Shown here piece after piece: positions 32,302-41,777 of a DNA stretch of 64,000 bases. A program made the position numbers and the translations under genes. This DNA comes from Pteria penguin (lineage: Eukaryota > Mollusca > Bivalvia > Pterioida > Pteriidae), in the NCBI GenBank assembly GCA_035048485.1, contig CM068588.1, forward strand, positions 682,001 to 746,000. Reading direction: 5' to 3'. The notes beneath the pieces were generated by a model. The model was not told the origin of the DNA and made no database searches. It saw only the letters and a program-made list of their open reading frames with translations. Numbering within the stretch: position 1 is the first letter of the stretch; the number at the start of each line of letters is the position of its first letter.

Positions 32302-35300
32302 CATGTGATAAAAATTTTTACGACACTTTTACAACCAGATATTGGCAAAAAAGAAAACAGACAAAAGACATTATTAAACATATAACAGTGCTGTAAACTT
32401 CTCTTGAAATAGTATGAAGTCATTTCTCTAAAGCATTGACGGGCAATGAAAAAAAAAATGGGATAATGATTTATATATAAATGTATATATGGCTAGCAAA
32501 AAAAATTAAGCTAGTCGGAAGAAAAACTAGTGTTTGCATACTTTGTTTCTACACTTGAACCGACATTGGAAAATATCGAAAAGGGGGGGGGGTGTTACAA
32601 AAATACTTCATCCCATCCCCTGTTTTGAAAAAAGAGGGGATGGGGCACATGCCCCTTTTGCTACCAGAAGAAAAACTAGCGTTTTACTGCTTTGTTTCCA
32701 CACTTTAACTGATATTCTAACTACTTGATGATAAAAAATCTTAAAGATTAAAGGGGGCGGAACATACCCCCCCCCCCCTTGATTTGAAAGAGGGGCACAT
32801 TCCCCCACTGCTGCCCCACCCTTTTAAAAGATAATAAGAGGAAACCAGTAGAGCTTCAGTCTCGACAGAGACTTCTGGTTACTATATGCCTTGGCGTTAC
32901 TTGTGTCACGTTCCATTTCTTACAGCATGCGCACATATCATTACTGATTCACTACTCTGAAATCCAGACTTTCTGCATAATTTTAATAATATCTAAAGAG
33001 TAGACCATAAATAATTTTAAAAAACATTTACCCCTCTTTTTGAAGGGGGGATATTTATTACAAAATCTCCACACCACGTGTATATGTTATTTACTGAATC
33101 TCCGGAATAAGTTCTTGGAAATACATGTACACGTATTCGCATTTCCTGCTGGTTTTTTTAACTGTACTACAGTACAAAACACATTTATACACATTTATAA
33201 ATTTAAACAAAGGCACTACGAATAATGAAAGTATCGTGCATGCTAGTAGTGTATGTAGAAAAAACACGTTGAAGCTTGTATGTGTCCCGGGCTTTACCCA
33301 TACTACGATTGTTAAAGGACAATGTACGACAGTGTGTGCCAAGTTTGCGCCATATTGGTCTACTCCCTTTATTTTTCGTGCACTGCAGTTTTTAGAAGTA
33401 ATATGCATGTTGAAACTGCCAGAGTTTAACACTACGCCTGGAATTATTTTGCCAAACTGGCTGTGGCTAATGTTTTATGCTGGAGGAAGTTAGAATATAT
33501 CTTTAAAAGAAACCTCATTGACCTTCCTTGAAGACCTTGCCAATTGCCTAGACCCATCCCAGACTTGATACATAAGAGAAGTCACAATGAGTTCCAACAC
33601 AGCGCATAACCCATTCCAAAATCAAATTGGCCGAAGCACCTTGTTAGAAGTCAGAGACTATTTTGATATCCAATGCAGCGCTTTCACCACTCAGCCACTG
33701 AGCTCCCCAATCTCTCATACAGGGGGCGCTACGCTACTTTCCGCCCTGGCTTTGCCTCACTCCGCAACCGAGGTCCCTTGACCGAGGTGAGAGGCTACAG
33801 TAATATTAACAGCAGCGCTTTACCTCACTCCACAACCGAGGTCCCTTGACCGAGGTGAGAGGCTACAGTAATATTTACTGCAAAGCTTTACCTCACTGCA
33901 ACCGAGGTCCCTTGACCGAAGTGACAGGTTACAACGAGTTCCGACGCAGCGCTTTATCCAATTCGACCACCGATGACCCATACATTATATAAATAATTGA
34001 ACCAAAGATGACCCTTACATTGTATGAATAATTGAACCAAAGATACTATTATAGCGTTAGTATCGAGATCCATCTCTCCCCTCATATAAAATCAGACATG
34101 TTTGTATTCATTACACTATTGATGGTTTCAACTGGGGTTGCAACTCGATCTCTCGTTTCGAAGGTATATTTTATTAAAAAAAGAGTCATTTATACTATTC
34201 TAAAGTACCGTCCCCTTCATTATTAACATTTTACCTCCACAGAAGTGCCTCATTTCGTTATGTCTGGACCTGTCCCTGTATATTCTACAGATATTGAGAT
34301 CTGTGGCATTTTGAGACTGGACATATTAATAGTGATGTTCTATGTTTATTTCGTCCAGGCTGCTTCCCGGTATTCAAGAAATTCCTAGAATTCTCTGCAA
34401 CTTTCAATGCTTCAGATGACGACGAGTTTTGCAGGTATACATTATGCAACACGTAATAGAAAAATTGCAGTGCCGACGATCCGGGTTCGATTCCCGGATT
34501 GCGCCACTATGTTTAAGAGGTTAGTTACCTCCTGCTCCCATGTCGCGATATAACTGAAAAATTGTTGAAAGCGGCGTAAAACACCAATCAACCAACCAAC
34601 CGTAATAGAATTTTTTTCATACCTTACAGAAGTAAGTACATGTATATATAAATATGAAACAGGTATTCAATACCTTAACATAGTACTTTGCTTTAAGATC
34701 ACTGTACGAGGATATAGTTCATGCTCTTGGTATTTTTTTCAAATAAAGTATACTATTTTTCAATGCATTTATGCACTGACAAAATTAATCCGAACGTTGT
34801 TTGGTTTCATACGACGGAAGGAAGAGCGTGAATAAGACAAAACAATCAGGTGTTTAATTTATTCTTTATGCAGTCGGATCGATAGATAGGGGGCATATTG
34901 TGTTCGTCCTGTCCGTCTGTCTGTCTGTATGTTGTCAACCTTAACATTGACCATAACTTTTGAACCGTGAGAGATAGAGACCTCATATTTCACATGCGAA
35001 CTCAATTAATGAAGTCCTTTCAAATGACACCAAGGTCGATGACTTCTTGACTTTCACAATGACCTTCACGCTAAATTAACTTTTTGGACTTTGTTGCCGC
35101 CGTGAGCATCAGTGTTTCACAAACACTGCTTGTTCAGAATTGTTTTATGTTATATCAAAAATATACTTAGATAAAAGTCATTGTATGTAATACAATAGAT
35201 ATATAATTGTTTTATATTTGAATGATTTACTTTTTCAGTATCGCAGACACACTGATACGAACCGTTGAATTCTTCAAAGATAACTGTGATACAAATAACC

Positions 35301-38300
35301 CAATGTACGCATTTGCCACCCCGCAACAAATACAGAGATTCAGAGATCGGAAGTCCTCTACGTGTCAAGGTTGGTAAGATTGGAAGTCCTCTACGTATCA
35401 AGGTCGGTAAAATCGGGAATCCTCTTCGTGTCAAGGTCGGTAAGATTGAAAGTCATACACATGCATATGACTTGGTCAGTCATGTTGTAATTCATTTATT
35501 TGTCAAGGTCGGTAAGATTGCATGTCATTACGTGTCAAGGTCAGACAGGATGCAAGCTACCTATATGTTAAGGTCAGTAAATTACAAGTCATATACGTGT
35601 CAAGGTCAGTAAATTGCAAGTCATATACGTGTCAAGGTCAGTAAGATTGCAACTCATCTATATGTCAAAGTAAGTAAGATTGCAAGTCATCTACGTGTCA
35701 TGGTTATTTAGGTAGCAAACCATTTACGTGTCAAGATCAGTGAATTGGAAATTATCTTTTGAGATCGGTAATATTGTAGATTATATGTAAATTTATGTCA
35801 AGGTAAGAAAAATTATAAATAAGGGTATTAAGGAGTCATTTATATTGATGCGTATGATTACGATATCAAGGGTATAATGTAACATGGTGGGTCGGTGATT
35901 GGGCCATTATAGGTAAATCGGTAGTGTGATTTTTCATATTATCTACTATTTTTGTTATTATTTCTACCATTTTTGGGCTATATATCATTTTTGCTATATA
36001 TACCATTTCCGTAATATCTGCTTCATGTGCCATTTAAATAAGTTATCTACCCCTGTTTACTAAGGTATGTCCCGTATGTGGAAATTAAGATAGGTCCCGC
36101 AAGTGGAAAAGGATCGAGTGATATAAAAGCGATGCAGTTACTATTCTTTCAATTTACTTTTCTCATTTGTATGGTCAGTTGACCATTGTGAGATATGGTC
36201 AGTGATGTGGCGGATGCCTTTGTATACTACACTGTGATATGCAGAAAGTGAGATAGTTTTTAGCAAAGAAAGACAAATTACATTATTGAAATGACTTATT
36301 GTGACACTGTGTCATAGATTTTGTTTCCATGTTATGAAGCTTTAGTATCTTGTGATATACATGTATATATAGTGTAGGATGGTTTGTCGGCTCCATACTC
36401 TGGAATACAAAATATGGATGCTAGATAACACTTTTGATAAAATTACCTTGCCATGTTATTTGCATGTGATCTGTGGTTTTCAGACAACACCACTACGGAA
36501 CCACCAACTACGGGGCCACCAAATCCAACAAACAATGAGACCACATCAGATAACAGCACCATCATCCCACACTATTGGTGTGAGGAGGTGTTCAGTTGCC
36601 CGGCAACGCCCCAACGCAGTTTGATCCCTCCCGGAAGCTTTACGCAGGGGTTCAACTTTACCGAACAGTTCTTCGAAGGAGTCTGCAAGTAATGTTGAAG
36701 AATATTCTTTTGCAAAAAAAATCTAAATCACAATATATTTGTATCAAAGATGTATCTCTGTTTTGTGTTCTATGGTTCTGGTGTTTTTACCGTGCTAGGA
36801 GGTTTTCTTGTAACGTTTACTTTTTACTGGAAGACGACGAAACCGTGGACCATTGCTCAAAATCATGACATCGCTACGACATGCGCCGACAAAGAACTGT
36901 ACACGGCTTTTAACCGAATTCCCTTAACAACCATCATTGTGAGCAAATCACACACATACTCTCCGTGATTAAAGGATATGCCCTATAGGTTTGCAGGTCA
37001 AAAGATCAAAGGTCAGGGTCACAAAGCATGGATAACTGATTTGATTTCTGTTTGAATTTCCTTTACACCAATGGTAGTAAAACACCACACACAGACTCTC
37101 CGTGAGACAAGGATGTTCCCAATTGCCGAATTGGTTTTGGGACACAAAGTAAAATAAATTAGGAAGAAATGGCCCAATGACCCTGTGATCTTGACCTTTT
37201 GAATTTTGGTCTTTGCTTTTAGAGCTAATTAATCTTCATTATATCTTTTGAAGAGTAAGTTTAGGGTTTTTATAGCTTATAAAGCTTTTACTAAGATGTA
37301 CCTTGCAGGGATACAAGGTTGTGTCATGACCTCCAAAGGTTTCTGTAGCCCATGAAAAAATTTGTTCTTCCTCAGATTCGCTGCTGCGGAGCGGGAGGAG
37401 GGATGGTCAGTTTGTCTGTTTGACCAATCATGACAACTTAAATTCAGATTTGTCTTAATTCCTATTGACATGACTTTGTTATTGTTCGTTCTAGCTATGT
37501 CGGAGAGTTATTAGATTGTGTCTTCTTTGGTTCAACCGATTTCATGGGATGTAGATATCTTGATGACGTCATCACCGGCTATTCACACTACTACATACAG
37601 TTCTGTACGAACGACCAAAATAACAAAGGTAATACAAAATATCTTGAACGCTAGTTGATAATACATGCACATCTGTTTTACTTAACATTTTCAGGAATTT
37701 TATGACATGTGAGATCATCCTCAGAGGCTATTATTATCATTATTGATACTTTTTATTATATATTATATGACCTCTCAACATAATTAGTCTGTTGTTCCTC
37801 TGTTCTCTTCATGGAGGATTAATTATGGATTTTTTCTCTTTGACTATACTACTTATGAGGTGATTGGGGTAAACAAGTAAACCGGTTAAACATACAAGTT
37901 AAGTCATTTTGTCTTTCAATTAGCTGTCTTATGTCGATACGCAACTGCTGTACAAAGGTCATACAGCTGAGTCTTAATCCTTATCTTTTATCTTTATCTT
38001 TGTAGATAAGCTACTTTCTCTGATCCCATGTATGAATAATCACCACCTCCAGCTGCAGGTGTTTGGAGCCTTCCGCCAGATGATGGGATCCTTCATGACT
38101 AGCCTTACATGGCCGACCTACTACGGCGTGAAAGATGCCAGCAATAAAATGAACTGCAGGTAAGAACTTTTTTAATGTTCTCTGAAATGTCACTAATTCA
38201 GATTTTGATTAATTTGAAAAAGGCAGTCAGACTGACGGACAGACTGATGGACAAATAGACATATCTATACCCGAATCACTTTACTTATTGGTCAAAGAGC

Positions 38301-39436
38301 CATATGTGTATGGAAATTCCGTCAGTATAGATGACGAACTAAAATATACATGTGAAAATATGCAAGTAACTTGAACCATGTCACTGTGACAATCACATCA
38401 ACATTCCGTCTTGACCATTCATTGGTTCTGGTACTCAGAGTGGAGATCTGGTGCCCTGGGAGGAGTAAGCATCTCCTGTCAGAGCCGTGATCTTATGCAC
38501 TGGGAGAAGTAAGCATGCCTTGTCAGAGTCGAGACCTGGTGCCAAGGGAGAAGTAAGCATTTCCTGTCGGAGCCGAGATCTTGTGCCCTGGGAGGAGTAA
38601 GCATCTCATGTCATAGGCCAGACCAGATAACTGGGAGGAGTAAGCATCTCCTGTCAGAGGCCAGACCAGATAACTGGGAGAAGTAAGCATCTCCTGTCAG
38701 AGGCCGGACCAGATAACTGGGAGGAGTAAGCATCTCCTGTCAGAGGCCAGACCAGATAACTGGGAGAAGTAAGCATCTCCTGTCAGAGGCCAGACCAGAT
38801 AACTGGGAGGAGTAAGCATCTCCTGTCAGAGGCCAGACCAGATAACTGGGAGGAGTAAGCATCTCCTGTCAGAGGCCAGACCAGACATCTGGAATGAGTA
38901 ACCATCTCCTGTCAGAGCCGAGATCTGGTGCACTGAAAGGAGTACCGGTAAGCATCTCCTTTCAGAGCCAAGATCTGGTGCCCAAGGAGAAGTAAGCATG
39001 CCTTGTCAGAGCCGAGATCTAGTCCCCAGGGAGAAGTAAGCATCTCCTGTTTCGTACTGTACCAGTATCACTGTTCTGCCGTATCTTTGCATTTTCACAT
39101 TGTATTCATATTCTTGTATTTATATATTACCGGTATGTCAAAATTTCAAACGTTTTATCAAACGGCATTATTGTTTTTCTCTTGGTACATATTGACAGGG
39201 CCTTCCACGCGTACATAAGGGAGACTACCCACTATGCCAGGGCTACATGCGGTGAAGCCGATGCAAAAGTCGTAGAGCAAGTTTTGAAAGCTTGGATCGC
39301 AGTTACAGAGCAGATATTTGGCAGTGGGTGTCCAACATACCACCCTCCTTCTCCCATCGATCCTCCGCCGTATTACCCGGATGACGACATACATGATGGT
39401 TTAAGCGACCTCTGGGATGACGTATGGGATGACTAA
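26535..39436 (+). CDS. secreted cysteine-rich protein with duplicated four-exon module (unrecognised family)
   Basis: Nine exons (26535-26607, 28481-28619, 29386-29504, 34359-34434, 35239-35369, 36484-36688, 37495-37628, 38006-38159, 39199-39436) join in phase at every intron to give 422 residues. A signal peptide (MVYRILLIVALFGISNG) is followed by module 1 (about 46-180), a Thr/Pro/Asn linker (TTEPPTTGPPNPTNN), module 2 (about 209-375), and a proline-rich then acidic tail ending SDLWDDVWDD. Each module is four exons with phases 1-2, 2-1, 1-2, 2-1 and 3, 3, 2 and 2 cysteines, so the modules are an internal duplication. NxT/S sites suggest glycosylation. There is no transmembrane segment, so the product is probably secreted. 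I do not recognise the fold; it is helical-looking with paired cysteines, loosely like secreted invertebrate cysteine-rich families. A TATA-like TATAAAAG lies at 26312. Confidence 0.85.
27724..27990 (+). mobile_element. tRNA-derived SINE (family A), full length
   Basis: Same head, body and AAAATCAATC tail as the 25292 copy, with few differences. Intron 1 of the cysteine-rich gene. Confidence 0.94.
28076..28336 (+). mobile_element. tRNA-derived SINE (family A body, variant head)
   Basis: Head reads ATGTGGCTCAGTAGATGAGG and GGTTCGATTCCCGCC; body and tail as in family A. The head may come from a different tRNA or a chimeric SINE. Intron 1 of the cysteine-rich gene. Confidence 0.88.
28481..28619 (+). 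CDS. cysteine-rich gene exon 2 (module 1, part a)
   Basis: Phase 1 in, 2 out; acceptor CTCTATCAG, donor GTGAGT. Three cysteines: VDTCDDTLFAGC and IDYCK. GRRQNVVD just after the leader could be a propeptide cleavage site (inference). Confidence 0.88.
28903..29139 (+). mobile_element. tRNA-derived SINE (family A), body with deletion
   Basis: GTGTGGCCTAGTGGATAAG head and GGTTCGAATCC B box; the segment between GACAGTAAAA and TCCCCCACTGC is deleted. Intron 2 of the cysteine-rich gene. Confidence 0.9.
29386..29504 (+). CDS. cysteine-rich gene exon 3 (module 1, part b)
   Basis: Phase 2 in, 1 out; acceptor ACTATTTTAG, donor GTAAGC. Three cysteines: DTCVDDLIARYSC and NDTCDT. Its last bases and donor resemble the unit of the array that follows immediately at 29505. 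Confidence 0.88.
29488..30290 (+). repeat. minisatellite about 44 bp, starting on the exon 3 splice donor
   Basis: Units alternate TGTGATACACATCAGTTATT and TATGTGATACATGTAAGCTA. The exon end plus donor (ACATGTGACACACGTAAGC) is itself a version of the unit. About 17 copies, decaying after 30.2 kb. Confidence 0.9.
30447..31400 (+). repeat. hairpin-headed element with about 165 bp internal tandem units
   Basis: Starts TAGCTCTACTGGTCTCGACC with (CCGT)n, then five to six units each holding TCCCTCTTCTTCTCTGAAGG, ATGTGCAATTTTGGTCCAG and CACAAAGGGG. Intron 3 of the cysteine-rich gene. A related start is at 54.7 kb. Confidence 0.8.
31401..32217. other. intron 3, nothing recognised
   Basis: AT-rich intron sequence with no repeat structure or exon visible. 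Confidence 0.4.
32218..32299. repeat. (TA)n microsatellite
   Basis: About 41 uninterrupted AT dinucleotides. Confidence 0.97.
32300..33540. other. intron 3, diffuse repeats
   Basis: Two diverged direct copies of an AGGGGGGGG/CTTTTGCTACC/GTTTCTACACTT segment at 32.52-32.82 kb. Otherwise AT-rich with no exon. Confidence 0.45.
33645..33945. repeat. tRNA-like stretch and a 64 bp tandem repeat (3 copies)
   Basis: 33745-33945 holds three units of CAACCGAGGTCCCTTGACCG plus AGGTGAGAGGCTACAGTAAT. Just before, on the minus strand, GGGAGCTCAGTGGCTGAGTGG is tRNA A-box-like but its 3' half is lost. Confidence 0.7.
34359..34434 (+). CDS. cysteine-rich gene exon 4 (module 1, part c)
   Basis: Phase 1 in, 2 out; acceptor TTCGTCCAG, donor GTATAC. 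Two cysteines: CFPVFKKFLEF and DDDEFCR. Confidence 0.85.
34446..34608 (+). mobile_element. tRNA-derived SINE (family B), 5' truncated
   Basis: GGGTTCGATTCCCGGATTGCG (B box), then GTTAGTTACCTCCTGCTCCC and a GCGGCGTAAAACACCAATC tail with (CAAC)n. Different body from family A; lies just after exon 4 of the cysteine-rich gene. Confidence 0.75.
34880..35137 (+). mobile_element. hairpin-ended non-autonomous element
   Basis: GGGGGCATATTG start, TCTGTCTGTCTGTATGTTG, CATAACTTTTGAACCGTGAG and an AGTGTTTCACAAACACTGCTT hairpin end. Same family as 18.8 and 59.7 kb. Confidence 0.85.
35239..35369 (+). CDS. cysteine-rich gene exon 5 (module 1, part d)
   Basis: Phase 2 in, 1 out; acceptor CTTTTTCAG. Two cysteines: FFKDNCD and KSSTCQ. 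The donor GTTGGT is copied with the exon end in the array that follows. Confidence 0.87.
35348..35760 (+). repeat. about 36 bp array starting on the exon 5 splice donor
   Basis: The unit AAGTCCTCTACGTGTCAAGG followed by TCGGTAAGATTGG repeats the last 20 bases of exon 5 with its donor. About 11 increasingly diverged copies. Confidence 0.9.
36484..36688 (+). CDS. cysteine-rich gene exon 6 (linker and module 2, part a)
   Basis: Phase 1 in, 2 out; acceptor GGTTTTCAG, donor GTAATG. A Thr/Pro/Asn-rich linker with several NxT sites is followed by HYWCEEVFSC and FFEGVCK, three cysteines placed like exon 2. Confidence 0.88.
37495..37628 (+). CDS. cysteine-rich gene exon 7 (module 2, part b)
   Basis: Phase 2 in, 1 out; acceptor TCGTTCTAG, donor GTAATA. 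Three cysteines: GELLDCVFFG, MGCRYLDD and IQFCTND, the counterpart of exon 3. Confidence 0.88.
38006..38159 (+). CDS. cysteine-rich gene exon 8 (module 2, part c)
   Basis: Phase 1 in, 2 out; acceptor TCTTTGTAG, donor GTAAGA. Two cysteines: LIPCMNN and KMNCR, the counterpart of exon 4 but longer (about 51 versus 25 residues). Confidence 0.87.
38425..39050 (+). repeat. 43 bp minisatellite, about 14 copies
   Basis: Unit GGAGGAGTAAGCATCTCCTG followed by TCAGAGGCCAGACCAGATAACT. Intron 8 of the cysteine-rich gene. Shares its core with 3697-3925. Confidence 0.93.
39199..39436 (+). CDS. cysteine-rich gene exon 9 (module 2, part d, and acidic tail)
   Basis: Acceptor ATATTGACAG, phase 2 in, stop TAA at 39434-39436. 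Two cysteines: YARATCGEAD and FGSGCPT. Then PPSPIDPPPYYPDDD and a tryptophan/aspartate C terminus with no equivalent in module 1. Confidence 0.88.
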
Positions 39437-41707
39437 ATTGCACTGATGAACCTTGACCTCAACCCTACTAAGAAACACTCTGCCAGTATATGACTTAATC
39501 ATACAGTATAGTCTGATGTACAAGATAAATGCATGAATTTGTCGTGTTTGTGTTTATCGTTATATGTACAAAATAATCATCCGGATAGAGGCCATGTTAA
39601 ATACAAATATAATAATATTCTTGTCTCAGATGTTCGACCACGTGGTCTTTATCAAGGAACTGGCAAAATTAGAACTTGTCTATTTCTTGTTATTATATTA
39701 TTAATCATCGACCGATATTATCGATCAATAGAATAACAAAGATGGACGTTACTTATCGAAGAAGTTGTGATTCGGTCATTATCTCGATAAAGACCACGCC
39801 CTGAAAACTGGAAACGAGAGCTTATACAGGATAAATCATTAAAGGTTAAATTTATAGGGGTATATAACATTGGTCGTTTTAGAGGGGGGAAGGGGGCTGC
39901 AACCCCAAACCCCCCTCTCTTTGGTCGGAAAATTTAACCAAAAAAGGTCATTTTCGACCATTTTTATAGCTGCAAGCCCCGTTTCCAGACCGATAGTGCA
40001 AAACATTTGTTATGGGAGACTGCAAACCAACCAGCCCCCCTTTTAAAAAATTTCTAGATACGCCTATGTATAAGAATCACTCTGTCTTTTGGCTTGTCTA
40101 TTCATTCGCCCATAATCCGGTCCATAAAACTTATAGATGAGCAATACCGGCCCACGTGGGCACCTGTTTTATCATTTAAACTTATTACCATACGCAATAG
40201 AGTACATTTATCAATACTAATAACTCATCAAGACATACGTTTTATCACAATAGACTAAAGAGACTACATACAAAGGACATCTCAGAATACATTCTTTCAC
40301 TGAAAACACAATTAAACCTTCTTCCTCTGTGCAATTCCATTTTCTTATGTCACAATATATCCAACACTTACAAGTCAAACCATATATTGACAACAAAGAT
40401 ACTTCATATCATTCCATAGCTTTGCAAATTTTTTTATGTTTTAAGTGATATTTGTTAATTTATCATTATGAATTTATTAATTAATATAACCCACCCCCAA
40501 CCCCATTTCCAAGTAAATACAAAAAAAACCCCCTTCCCCAGAAATCAAGGAATGAATAGATAGATACGTAAATAAATAACATGAATAAATAAAGGAATAA
40601 ATAAATAAATAGGGGAAGGATTCCTGTCTATGGGGCAGTCCACGGCAATCACCATGCGCGGATCCAAGGGCTCGCATCTATTTCAGTTGAGATTTATGAA
40701 AACTTCTTTGTACTTTTCGATGTAATATAGAAAAAGCATATCTCTATTACTATACAATTTCATGGTTGAATAAATTTCGAAAAATGCTGTTTGGGAAGGA
40801 CCCCCTCTCAGTAAGTTTTTTTGAACAACAACATGGGGTTTAGCTCTGCCTATCGACATGTTTTTGTTGTATCCTGAAAAGAGGGGAAATCGTATAGAAA
40901 TTGTATTAATTTAAACAATTCTTTGGTTTTTTTTTTTTTTTTTGTCGTTGTCAGTTTTTTTTTTTGTTACAAATGGATGTAGGTAATAGGATACCAGTAA
41001 TACGAATAAGTGCATAGTTCAAACCTAATATTAAATATAATAGCAGTGGAAGATCCACATCTACGTTTGTCAGAGGTCGGGTTTAACTGTGCAGGTTTAA
41101 CCAAGAAAATATATTGTCCAAAATACAGGGTTTTGGGAGAGAAGAAATGGAGCACAGCCAGGATGCACCCCCTCCGGATTCCCTGAATTTGCCTCTGGAT
41201 GGCTAGCGGTTACTCTGCCCTTATACGAATATAAAATATGTAGTTATATTCCCGCGCGATGCTGGTATATTTATACGGGTCTGTGAAGATAAAGTGTTCA
41301 CTGTAGCGTCATGGTTTTACTAGCCTACGAATAACTTAGAAAAATATATCCCAGGTCATAAAAAAGATACCACGGGATTTGGGGGTTTTTTTAAAGCTTG
41401 AATGACCTTGAACAACAAACGTTCTTAAAATTAATGTGGCTATTTTTCCTATCTTGAGTTTGTTTATTTTTTACGTTCGAGCTTGTTGAGAACGTTGGAC
41501 GGTGCAGCAGTCAGCACCTCAGGGGACTACGTCATCACACGTACGAGTTGTTGGTCATTGTAGATGGCTTTATGACGCGCACGTCAAAGGTCCCGTATCA
41601 CTGTACATAGACCGGAGTAAAATCACCATTACAGTGCGCACTGATAGAGGGTCAACGACGCACAGGTCATTATTTACTCTCTTTCTCTCTTGGACAGTAT
41701 AAACAAG
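39437..41707. other. intergenic between the cysteine-rich and USP genes
   Basis: No coding signal. Contains poly-pyrimidine and AATA-rich tracts and a T20 run near 40930; USP upstream control DNA is presumably in the last few hundred bases but no element was recognised. Confidence 0.5.
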
Positions 41708-41777
41708 ATGTCGGGCAACGATAGACGTGTGGTGTTGGCCATGGACGGGAGTCACCATGCTAACTATGCTTTCGACT
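41708..41777 (+). CDS. USP exon 1
   Basis: ATG at 41708, MSGNDRRVVLAMDGS and so on, donor GTAAGT, phase 1. MDGS with downstream histidine and alanine is the typical start of a USP domain. Confidence 0.93.

Noticed and set aside
34233..34300. Possible exon after CCTCCACAG at 34232
   Set aside because: Exon 3 joins exon 4 (34359) in perfect phase and no donor follows this stretch.
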